Below, in pieces: positions 25,483-34,512 of a stretch of DNA of 64,000 nt. The stretch covers positions 1-64,000 of the forward strand of contig JAMYHX010000173.1 in the NCBI GenBank assembly GCA_025529335.1, in the 5' to 3' direction. Origin of the DNA: Rhizopus sp. PT2906 (lineage: Eukaryota > Mucoromycota > Mucoromycetes > Mucorales > Rhizopodaceae). Position 1 is the stretch's first letter. Each line of letters opens with the position of its first letter. The notes beneath the pieces were generated by a model, which did no database searches, had not been told where the DNA came from, and saw nothing but the letters and a program-made list of their open reading frames with translations. The position numbers were made by a program, and so were the translations under genes.

Positions 25483-26113
25483 GATCTATATAATGTGTCA
25501 AATGTGAATTTATAAAAAAAAGGGACTGTTAGTGATCTGCTTTTATCATTTTCCTCTCTTTCATTCATTCATCCAAACGACATCCAAAAAGAAACGCTCT
25601 TTATGTTGTTGTTCTTTTGATGATAATGGATGGATGGATAATATACGTACAAATGACCAGTTAGGGAAAAGAGAACGGCTTTGAGATTAGAGTATGGCAT
25701 CTTTCATGTACCAAAAAATGGACAGCGCAGACTTGTCCGGCGGACATTGAAAAACATTTTTATTTCAACCTGTCTGCAAGGAACTGTTTTTGATTTGCAT
25801 TTACAGCCGTCAAGAGAACTGTATTAAACAAGCTGCGAGTGTAAACAGAGATTAGAACTGCATAAAGCATTTGATTTACAGGCAGAAAATAAACTTTATG
25901 CGTGTATATACACATATTTATAATACTTGCTTAAAAGGTTGATAAACTCTTTTCGCAGGCCAGTCAGATTGACCTCTCACTTTTATTGTTTGATTATAAA
26001 GAAAACTATTGAAAAAAAAAGAAGAATTAAGCAAACGACTACTATTACATGTAATTAATGATTTCATATAAAAAAGAATGTTTAATATAGTAAAGAATAA
26101 TGTTGTACAAATA
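25483..26113. other. Spacer, no gene seen
   Basis: Contains the eL13 promoter region and the 3' flank of the next minus-strand gene. Short repeats of GGAT near 25627-25640. No open frame of interest. Confidence 0.6.
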
Positions 26114-26846
26114 TTATGTATTACGGTGCATTGAAAATGTCCTTTTTATCTTTTTCGAGAGCATCTTTCCTTTAGTCCTCAGCTTTGATGGTCGTCTTTC
26201 TAATTCACTGCTATAAGAGTCTACTGATGTATGATTTGAGCGAAATGGCATGGACGAAGGTATTTTAGGAGGTGATAGCTTTTCCATAAACGCACTCTTG
26301 TGTGTGTTTAATGAAAAGTCATCGCTGACTATACTTAGTCTTGCCTTGCTAAACAAACGACGGGCAGAGAATCTTGAGGACGCGGGTGTCGTAGGTGGTG
26401 TAGGTGGTTTGTCATCATCGTTATTCTTGAAAAGAGCTGAGCTTTGTTCGTCCTTTGGTTGTACCTTGAGCATTTTATCTTCAGATGGGATCTTCTCCTG
26501 ATCAATTGTTTCAGGTTTTATTACTAGTGTATCAATTGCTTCATTTTTGGTGTGAGATATAGATAAATCTAAAGATTCATCACTAGATTGTTCCAGTTGG
26601 AAGGGTGCATCTGTTTGGTTTTCATCCTCAGGTACCATTAATGTCACATTTAATGCCTCTGAATCAGAGACTTTAGAAATTAAAAAAAAAAAAAAGAGGG
26701 TGAATATGTATTTAATTGCAGTATAAATACCAACCTTCTTCATTCGTAACCACCGGAAGGTGTTCCTGGTCTTGCTCTCGGCCCATGTGCTCTCTATTTC
26801 TTGTCCAAATGGATTCAAGATAAAGTATTGAGCTTACTCTTAACAT
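26114..26846 (-). CDS. Uncharacterised Ser-rich basic-tail protein
   Basis: Two exons, 26846-26735 and 26670-26114; G plus TC across the intron gives Val and keeps the frame (TNEE then VSDSEALNV). About 220 residues. It begins MLRVSSILYLESIWTRNREH. It is acidic and Ser/Thr-rich in the middle, has a Pro/Thr run (PPTPPTTPASS) and a basic C-terminus (RPSKLRTKGKMLSKKIKRTF). No domain is recognised; it is probably largely disordered, with possible phosphorylation sites. The N-terminal exon is the less certain part: an upstream Met at 26912 or a further 5' exon is possible. Confidence 0.55.
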
Positions 26847-27266
26847 AGAAGGTAAAGGAATTATATGTATAGAAGGAAAAAAGAAGAGAAATGAGAAAGT
26901 GTATCGATTCATATTTAAGGAGAAGCAAAGAGTAATAGAGTGACTAAACTGACTTGAGCTTGAATAATTAAGCTTAGCTTTGCGTAAAAGAGAGAAGCAA
27001 GAATGCGAGTTCAGCTTTTATGTAGGTTATTATGTATCCTTTTTGCCGAGAAAGAGAAAAAGCATTGGAACAGTCTGAATCACAACAACAACTGATCGAT
27101 TCGGCCCTTTTTTTTACTTGTTCACTTTTAGTCTGTTACAGTCTTTTCCCACTTTTTGTTAGAACAATGGTTGAACAATACATTTTTAACAATGATTTTT
27201 TGTATGTCCTGAGTTACAACTACCATTGGCTGAGGTCAAATCGACCCAAAATGATTTTTATTCACA
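26847..27266. other. Divergent promoter region
   Basis: About 420 bp between the heads of the Ser-rich protein gene and the JMJD4-like gene, so it should hold both promoters. No gene. Confidence 0.6.
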
Positions 27267-28506
27267 ATGAATGACATTGTCTACTATGAAACAGTTCCTA
27301 GCTATAAAGAATTTTTAGAAAGACATCTTGTACCTAATCAGCCTGCCATGTTTGGACCAGCCTTAACAAAGGACTGGAAGGCAAGAAAAGAATGGGTTGT
27401 TCCTAATGAACAAGCAATGCCTCGATTCAAGCCAAACTATGCTTATTTAAAGGGTCGCTTTGGAAATGCTAGAGTTCAAGTAGCCGAGTGTAATAAAAGA
27501 CATTTCACAGATCAAGAAAGATCTGAAATGACATTTGCAGAATTTTGTCAATTGTGGGAAGCAAACGAAGGGGAAAAGGAAAAATCTGGCAACTATTATT
27601 TAAAAGACTGGCATTTTGTAAAGGCATTTCCTGACGAAGGAGCATATGAAGTACCTAAAGTTTTCAAAGGTAATAATAAAGATAAACAAATTGAAGTTCT
27701 ACTACTTATCTATTTTAGATGATTGGCTCAATGAATATTGGATTAATCATAGTGAGGATGATTATCGATTTTCGTATATGGGAGGAGATGGCACATTTAC
27801 GCCACTGCATGCTGACGTTTATAGGTACTAAAAAAGTAGGGGCTGTGTACATATGTATGATTAATCAAACATGCACATTAGATCATATTCATGGTCAAGC
27901 AACATATGTGGCATTAAGAAGTGGACGTTATTCCCACCGGGACAGGAGGATTGCTTCAAAGACAAGCTAGGTAACATGGTCTATGACATTCGACAGGTAG
28001 ACTCCGTCCAATTTCCTCGGTTTAAAGATGCAAAGAGTATAGTCATCTATCAAAGAGATGGCGAGAGCTTATTTGTGCCTTCTGGTTGGTTTCATCAAGT
28101 GGAAAACATAGGTGCTACTATATCCATTAACCATAATTGGTGTAACTCAACCAACATCTTGTTCACTTTCAATTCCCTCCAAAGCGACTATAAGGAAGTG
28201 AAAGAGTCAATACAAGATATCAGAGAGTCTGTAACATCCGATGAGTTTATGCAAGAGTGCCAGAAACTACTGTTGATGCATAGCGGATGGAATTGGAGCT
28301 TATTCCTTTCGATATTACATCATGTCACAACATGCTATATAAAGAGCTGTGATTACCAACCTGATGTGCAGTGGCAGATGATAAAAATTGAAAAAGTGCT
28401 GAATGACTGGCAAGAAGATGAGGAGCTTGTAGACTTTCTTAAACAGGATCCATCTTTATACCAAAAATTCAATGAATTACAATCTGTCATTAAACATAGG
28501 GAGTGA
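27267..28506 (+). CDS. JmjC-domain hydroxylase (JMJD4-like)
   Basis: Fe(II)/2-oxoglutarate oxygenase. Three exons: 27267-27669, 27720-about 27823 and about 27881-28506. The cupin core is visible: YLKDWHFVKAFPD, then DGTFTPLHADVYR with the HxD iron ligands, then SYSWSSNICGIKKWTLFPPG, and VPSGWFHQVENIGATISINH with the distal His ligand and NHNW. The sequence follows JMJD4, which in animals hydroxylates a lysine of translation termination factor eRF1; fungal orthologues are presumed to do the same. The CDS ends 26 bp from the stop of the convergent UreD gene. Confidence 0.88.
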
Positions 28507-28532
28507 GAAATAATAATAATAATCTGTTTATT

Positions 28533-29531
28533 TTACACTAAAATCTTATGATACATGCCTTCACCTACAATTTGCTGCAGATGGACCAAACATTCATGCT
28601 TTACAAAATCCCTTACCAGTTCAGTCGTCATGCCTGCCATTCGTACAAGAACTCCTCTGTTCTTCATTATCGGGCTCACAGACCACAGTACCTGTCGTTC
28701 CTTTTCTGAATTTAAACTTAATGGAAGCAGACGCATCGCTTCCGACTTCGCTTGTAGACCACTGACGCATTCCGATAACGCTCCTTGACCCGAGGAAATG
28801 ATGATGAGTGTTGCAAAGCACAAGTAAGGGTGTAATCGCTCGGCATAGGCTGTTTCTTTTTCTTTTTTCTTCATGTACTCTTCATCCTCGAGAACCATGG
28901 CATCCTTGATAACAATCTTTTGATTCACATGTACATCAATTCGACTCGAGTAATGTCGAAATGACCAAACTTCGCCTCTTGTCAGTCTTCCACAGGTAAA
29001 CCAGTCAAGCAAGACAAGCTGAGAACTGTCGGCAAGATGAAACACTTGTTTGGATTGAAAAGATGCGTCTCGAAAACAGGTGACGGGATCAGGTAAAACG
29101 AGTAATGTCGCTTGAGGCTCTACTTGAGAATGGATAATCTGTACAGACGGTTTAACAGCCGTTTGTTGTTCTCTGGTGTTAAAAAATTGAATGGTTGGAA
29201 CAAGGCTGCCAAGTGAAGTTAACCATAAACGTTGATCGACACGATCTTTAAATACTTTGGTATTTCCTTGTGTCATGAGTAAAAGGATGGCGTCTTTCTT
29301 TACAACAATGTCAATATTGAATGTGTCTCCACTGATGATACCACCTCCATAACTAAGCATATACACTACAGCGAGTCTAGCAGCGTGACCAGATGTTGGA
29401 ATGAACTTTAGTGGGTATTGAGCATGAATTCTTTCAAACTTGCTCATGTTGCCATAGCACTGACATACAAGCATGCCTCTTCCGGGCTCATTAACAGCAG
29501 TTGAGGCAAATGGCTGCATTTCATTCAACAA
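28533..29531 (-). CDS. Urease accessory protein UreD
   Basis: Single-exon protein of 332 residues. UreD scaffolds the nickel-loading complex (with UreF and UreG) that activates urease. Family features seen are the N-terminal YPLKFIPTSGHAARLAVVYM, the Gly-rich YGGGIISGDTFNIDIVVKKD, TQGNTKVFK, and LVLPDPVTCFRDASFQSKQV followed by WFTCGRLTRGEVWSFRHYSS. Length and motif order are those of fungal and plant UreD. It implies a working urease elsewhere in the genome. Overlapping 3' UTRs with the convergent JMJD4-like gene are very likely given the 26-bp gap. Confidence 0.93.
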   Translation of the reverse strand: MLNEMQPFASTAVNEPGRGMLVCQCYGNMSKFERIHAQYPLKFIPTSGHAARLAVVYMLSYGGGIISGDTFNIDIVVKKDAILLLMTQGNTKVFKDRVDQRLWLTSLGSLVPTIQFFNTREQQTAVKPSVQIIHSQVEPQATLLVLPDPVTCFRDASFQSKQVFHLADSSQLVLLDWFTCGRLTRGEVWSFRHYSSRIDVHVNQKIVIKDAMVLEDEEYMKKKEKETAYAERLHPYLCFATLIIISSGQGALSECVSGLQAKSEAMRLLPLSLNSEKERQVLWSVSPIMKNRGVLVRMAGMTTELVRDFVKHECLVHLQQIVGEGMYHKILV

Positions 29532-31720
29532 TTCATATTTTTCCTTTTAAAAAGAAGTTTATCTCAGGGGGAAAGATAATCTCCCAAAAACGGGATTTAA
29601 AACATCTTATCTCTCTCTCCATTTTCGGATATCACTCCTCATTATTTAAACGCATAGCTATTAGTCATGATTTACCAATGGTGTGTAGACCTATTTATTG
29701 TAAGATTCATGTAGTATATTCAAAAAGCAACCGTTTATTTCAGATTAACACTGCCCTCCCCCCCCCCCCTCGATTCTGGCGGCATAATTAATAGTTTAAC
29801 AGACGAGGCTGGACTAATAAGGAGTAGTTATTGACAATTCTCCTTTTTTTTTTTCTTTTTTCTTTTTGGGAGGTCTTTTTTTTTTTGTGAAGACGGCATA
29901 TACTAGATAAGGCGATCTATAAATCGGACTATATTGTCGAGACTTCTTTCTACAAGGACAAGGAACTTGTAATTTATACGCTTTCTTGTTCTCTATAATG
30001 CAGCCTTCCTCGTACAGCATTTGTTACTGCTAATAAGAAAAAGTATATTGTAAGAATAATCAAGATTTATAGAATAAAAGTTACCTGAGGAGTGATTTAA
30101 TATCATAAAGTATTTTAGAGTAGTAACTGTCTATTCCAGTACTAACAACAATTCAAGTATGAGAGAGAGAAAGAGAAAGGAGGTGTAAGCACAAAACCAC
30201 AAATAGCATGCATAAAAGTTGTCAGTGTGACTTGTGTCGCTTCTAATGCTTGTGGCGCTCCCCTCTCTTCCTTTCCTCTGCGTGTCTTTGCATTGGTGAA
30301 ATTGATCCGAAAGCTCCTTAATGCCGGCTATACAGGAATTTGGCGCGACTGACGGAAAGAAGGAAGAGAGAGGAATAAGACAAGTTAGTAGATTGATGAT
30401 GACTTCCTTATGGCAAAAAAGAGAAAAAGACGTGTTCTGAACTACAGACTATTATTCAAGATTACTCTATCATTCTATAGCAAAAAAAAAATTAAAGAGA
30501 GGCCTTATCGCTCAGGATACCTGTTCATGCTTAATATAGAGGTAATTTACTTTAATCTTTAGAAGAAGGGATGATTACCTAAAGGAGAGTAAAGTAGTTT
30601 ATCTGTTCTGTAATTAGGAGATATTTTTCTATATTTAGTATGCTCTGATAGAAGGGCCGCTTATGGTCTTTTAAACTTTTCAAGCAGAATAAGATGAAAG
30701 ACTTTATTGCCCTTATAAACGACGGGTATCGGAAAACAAGTTTAGATAATGAAATCTACTCTTTCATTTTTGAGATGTAAGTTATGCATCCTGCTGATTA
30801 ATGGAATGTAATGCTCTATGCGCATTAATGAAAGTGGACGAAGCAGGGTCATCTATTAGAGTACCACCGTAGAAGGGCTTGACGCACAAGTGAAGTGACG
30901 TGCCTTTGATGACTGAACATCTTCATCTTCTTTATACAGATGTTACACACAGCATCTAGGGTAATTTGATTGTTATATCTTCTATACATTTAAGGAGATG
31001 GACTACAGCAAGACAAGGGTATTCTTGTCATGTTGATATATGCACAATAATTGGAAAGGAGAGAGAAAGAGAGAAAGAGAGAAAGAGAGTGCGATTATCT
31101 TGAATCTGTATCATGCACTGCAGCTATTTTCTTAATTCTAATAAGGGGAGGAAGAGGAGAATGAGTGAACAATTGATTGTAAAGAGCACTGAGATAACCA
31201 TACAATGATTTTGACCAACTTTAAAATAAGCAGAAATGAATATTAAAACACAGCCCCATTAAAATCGCAACTGTCTTTTTATTTTATTTACAAATTCTTA
31301 AATTAAAGTCTTATTTAAATGATAAAGACTATCATTACTTAGTCAGCCGTAATGAAGTAGCTTATTACACATTTGGCTTAATTTAAAAGTAACCGAAAAT
31401 AGCCGAGTTTCTCTTTCTTTGTTGCATAAACCAGTCGTACAGCTCAGCGCAACAGGAATGGTACTATGAAAAGAACGAGACAAAGACAGAGAAAGAGAGA
31501 GAGAGGAAACTATGCAATATGGTATCTATGGATACTGTTTCCCCCCTTTTTTTTTATACTTTATGTGCAAAAAAAGGGAATATGTAAAACGAACAGTTTT
31601 GAATGTGGGGACGAATATTTAATTCCCGAAGTGTATTATTTCCATTTATGTTTTATATTTCTTTCTTCTTTTCTCTTTCTTTATAAAACTGTTTATGGTT
31701 ATATAACCCTTTTTTTCATA
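29532..31720. other. Long spacer, no gene seen
   Basis: About 2.2 kb. It contains T and C homopolymer tracts (29757-29770, 29838-29890), GA-rich repeats (30160-30180, 31058-31090, 31474-31506) and otherwise unremarkable AT-rich DNA. The 31466-31720 part reads through in frame with the F-box gene but is purine-repeat and hydrophobic low-complexity sequence and is taken as 5' UTR. Confidence 0.5.
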
Positions 31721-32746
31721 ATGAGACTCATACAGTTACCAAAGGAACTGATAAAAAAAGTAGCTCAATATTTATCAAGAGAATACATAGCACAGCTCTG
31801 TCTGACATGTAAATTGGGCTATCAGATATTCCTACCCATTCTCTATAAACACATCGTTTTGGGGCATCGTATACAAATAAGGCAACTAGAGCAAGGATTC
31901 AGAAGAAATAGTTATCTAAGGCAAGTAGCCAGACAGAATACACAAGCAGTCACCCTAAAGTGTCGACAAGGGGGAAATGATCACTATTGGAAGCTTATAT
32001 TTTCACAATTACCCAAAGCTCGCCAGTTATATATTCGGGATTATATGGCACTATCTGTAAATAAAATCCAACACATCCTATCCACCTTACCTCAAGTAAA
32101 CCTATTAGACATTCAATACTGTGAACTCGTGCAATCACAGGATGAAGAAGATAACAACCTGACATTTGATCACATCACCAACTTAAACTTGATGTGGACC
32201 GATTTTACCGTAGAGGCTATCGAGCGGTTATTTCGATGTGTTCCCAATCTCATCAATGTCAATCTTGGTGCAAACCATAATAGAAAGCCATTGTCAAATG
32301 ACACTGCACTTCAGATCATGCAAACATCTTGTTTACATATCAGACAACTCTCTGTTTCACTACAACAAGTGAAAGAGACAACGCTCTGTCAGGCAGTGAT
32401 GACTTATGGACCTCAACTCGAGCAATTGTCCATTCGATGCGAAGGCAGTAAGACCATCAAGACTATCTCGCAACACGCTACACATCTACAACGACTTGTC
32501 ATTCGGCACTCAGGCTGTAATTATAATGATGTAACCAATATACTCAAAGAGTGTGAATCTCTTAATCATCTGGAGATGGTGAGTTGGCCAGTTCAAGAGG
32601 TACCCACTGTTGTCCTACACAGAGTGCACTACCAAGCACACACGGACATTCAGGGGATTAGAAAAACATTTGCATTAAATGAAAGTGATTTACAGGAAAT
32701 ACGTCGATTATGTTTATACCAGGATGAAACGTCATCTTTATCATAA
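31721..32746 (+). CDS. F-box/LRR-like protein
   Basis: Single exon, about 341 residues from MRLIQLPKELIKKVAQYLSR. This Met is chosen because it starts an F-box directly (LPKELIKKVAQYLSREYIAQLCLTCKLGYQIF in sense); the longer in-frame extension is low-complexity. The remainder is a run of leucine-rich-repeat-like strands, for example LPQVNLLDIQYCEL, ITNLNLMWTDFTVEAIERLF and VPNLINVNLGANHN. Such proteins are substrate receptors of SCF ubiquitin ligases. F-box/LRR paralogues are numerous in Mucorales; the substrate is unknown. Confidence 0.75.
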   Translation: MRLIQLPKELIKKVAQYLSREYIAQLCLTCKLGYQIFLPILYKHIVLGHRIQIRQLEQGFRRNSYLRQVARQNTQAVTLKCRQGGNDHYWKLIFSQLPKARQLYIRDYMALSVNKIQHILSTLPQVNLLDIQYCELVQSQDEEDNNLTFDHITNLNLMWTDFTVEAIERLFRCVPNLINVNLGANHNRKPLSNDTALQIMQTSCLHIRQLSVSLQQVKETTLCQAVMTYGPQLEQLSIRCEGSKTIKTISQHATHLQRLVIRHSGCNYNDVTNILKECESLNHLEMVSWPVQEVPTVVLHRVHYQAHTDIQGIRKTFALNESDLQEIRRLCLYQDETSSLS

Positions 32747-32886
32747 CAATAACTTAATAAATATCTTGTTGCATTGAAATGTACACTTTATTGGTCACAT
32801 GACTTGTATTTTGCTATTAATGCTGTGTCTTTTTTTTTTTTTTTTCTATTCTTTTCTACAAGCTAGCTTTTTTGTCCTCTTTTATT

Positions 32887-32940
32887 AGTTGATTATCAAG
32901 AAAAGATGGTAAGAAAAAAAAAGTACAAAGATAATCAACT
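32887..32940. repeat. Perfect 11-bp inverted repeat around the DIM1 start
   Basis: AGTTGATTATC at 32887-32897 and its exact reverse complement GATAATCAACT at 32930-32940 are separated by 32 nt. The loop contains the DIM1 start codon (32906-32908) and the first 5' splice site. It could form a stem-loop in the pre-mRNA; this is inference. Confidence 0.7.
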
Positions 32941-33569
32941 TATTATTAATCTTTTTCACTTTAAATTATACTAGTCTGTAAGTATATTAGGAAAAAAAAA
33001 AAAGATCATACTGATGCCGTACTAATGTATGTTCATATAAAAGTATTTCTTACCTCATTTAACCAACGGTTGGCAAGTAGATCAAGCTATTCTATCAGAA
33101 GAGGATCGTGTTGTAGTCATTCGTTTTGGACATGATTGGGATCCTACTTGTATGCAAATGGACGAGATTCTTTATAGTATTGCCGAAAAAGTTAAAAATT
33201 TTGCAGTGATTTACTTGGTAAGTAGACGTGATGATGTATATAATCTTTATTGACAAGTTTAAATCTAGGTTGATATTACAGAAGTACCCGATTTTAACAA
33301 GATGTATGAATTGTATGATCCATGTACTGTGATGTTCTTCTTCCGTAATAAACATATTATGATCGATTTGGGAACAGGTAACAACAATAAGATTAACTGG
33401 GCTTTGGATGATAAGCAAGAAATGATAGACTTGATTGAGGTGATAAAAAAAGAATAGTATGGGATAAATGTATACTAATATCATATTTTAGATCGTCTAT
33501 CGTGGTGCAAGAAAAGGAAGAGGTTTAGTGGTGTCACTTAAAGATTATTCAACTAAATACAAGTATTAA
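32906..33569 (+). CDS. dim1: U5 snRNP thioredoxin-like protein Dim1/Dib1
   Basis: Core component of the U5 and tri-snRNP, essential for pre-mRNA splicing. Five exons: 32906-32908 (the ATG alone), 32975-32977 (TCT alone), 33044-33217, 33269-33439 and 33492-33569. They sum to 429 nt, 142 residues, the usual family length. The protein reads MSYFLPHLTNGWQVDQAILS, then EEDRVVVIRFGHDWDPTCMQ, NKMYELYDPCTVMFFFRNKH and ends KDYSTKYKY, nearly identical to animal and yeast Dim1. The start is fixed by the invariant MSY N-terminus. Each tiny exon is flanked by consensus sites: ATG/GTAAGA, CTAG/TCT/GTAAGT, and a TACTAAT branch site before AAAAG/TATTTC. Very confident gene; the 3-nt exon is a strong inference. 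Confidence 0.93.
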
Positions 33570-33689
33570 TGAAAAAAATAAAAAATAAAGCAATTATAGT
33601 CTTTTTATTCTCTACAATACTACATATCAGTTTCTTACAAGAGTAAAGAATACAACATACCTTAGAGCTAGCTGGGAAATAGCTGGTCT

Positions 33690-34020
33690 TACTTTTTGGT
33701 CCAACCAAGAAAAGAGGTCAAAGAGTATCTATACTAGGTCCTTAACAAACTTTCAGTTACGTGTTTTTTTTTTAAGTGCTAACCACATTTATCTTATATC
33801 TCTCAAAAAGACATAACTTCATATTCTCCTGAGCTTAATCCAATGGAGCACTTCTGATTAGTAAAGAGTAAAGTAAGATGCAACAAGTTCCTGGAAAAGG
33901 AGACGTTGATGACGAGAATCAATGAGGCTTCTAATAGCTTGAAGCTGAATGAATTTAAAGGTTTTGTTCGACATTCTCACAAATGCTTAGATAAATGTCG
34001 CAACAGAGAACAACTTTAAC
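33690..34020 (+). pseudogene. Tc1/mariner-type transposase remnant
   Basis: The plus strand reads SPELNPMEHF, a stop, then LVKSKVRCNKFLEKETLMTR followed by FVRHSHKCLDKCRNREQL and a stop at about 34018. This is the C-terminal catalytic Asp/Glu block (SPELNPIE-like) and tail of DDE_3/Tc1-mariner transposases common in Mucorales. A weaker upstream piece (WSNQEKRSKSIYT) lies near 33700. An internal stop and frameshifts show it is dead. The N-terminal DNA-binding part is absent. Confidence 0.7.
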
Positions 34021-34129
34021 GTATGTGGTTTATTCAGAAGAAGGTGGTAAAACAAGTACATAAAATGAATAATTCAAGTAACTAGGTTAAAAAAAAAAGG
34101 GTGACAAGAATGGGATACACAAAAGCAAT

Positions 34130-34456
34130 TCATGATTTTAACAATCTTTTAATGGGAGCCGGGCGAGGATCAAATTGCCGCAGCACTGATATATCTGAAA
34201 GAAGCTGCTCTCTGGTGAAAGTGTAGCTTTGATTGAGGGCCTCTATATTGTCAATCAGCACAATCTTTAAAGTTTCGTGATCCCTACATAGAATACACTA
34301 AAAACATACTTGTACCATATGATTCAACTTACCGAAGCCACTGAATCAAATCATTTGTATTTGTAGTTAGTCCAGCAAAATCAATTGCGACAATCGCGAT
34401 TGACTTGCTGGCGGTAGGCAAAAGTCGCAACAAGTCTATATTGCAGGTTAGACTAA
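34130..34456 (-). pseudogene. 5'-truncated gene fragment, unknown
   Basis: A clean open frame on the minus strand runs from about 34456 to 34336, crosses a good GT-AG intron (GTAAGT...CTATGTAG, CG plus G giving Arg) and continues to a stop at 34130. It reads IDLLRLLPTASKSIAIVAID, DFAGLTTNTNDLIQWLR, DHETLKIVLIDNIEALNQSY and QFDPRPAPIKRLLKS. The frame is undamaged, yet no start or upstream exon is visible: the next sequence is the Fanzor relic in the opposite orientation. It may be the 3' end of an F-box/LRR-type gene cut by insertion, or a partial duplicate. Confidence 0.5.
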
Positions 34457-34512
34457 GCAAACGTGTTAATTTTTATCTACGTATAGTATAAAAATTTCCT
34501 TTTGTCAAGAAG

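Noticed and set aside
31058..31090. Regularly spaced GAGAGAAA units suggesting an array
   Set aside because: Simple purine microsatellite with no unique spacers, so not a CRISPR-like array.
31466..31720. N-terminal extension of the F-box protein to an earlier Met
   Set aside because: The extension is Arg/Lys repeat followed by hydrophobic low-complexity sequence; the F-box begins immediately after the Met at 31721.
33095..33484. Minus-strand 129-codon frame over DIM1
   Set aside because: It is antisense to highly conserved DIM1 exons and crosses their introns; no homology.
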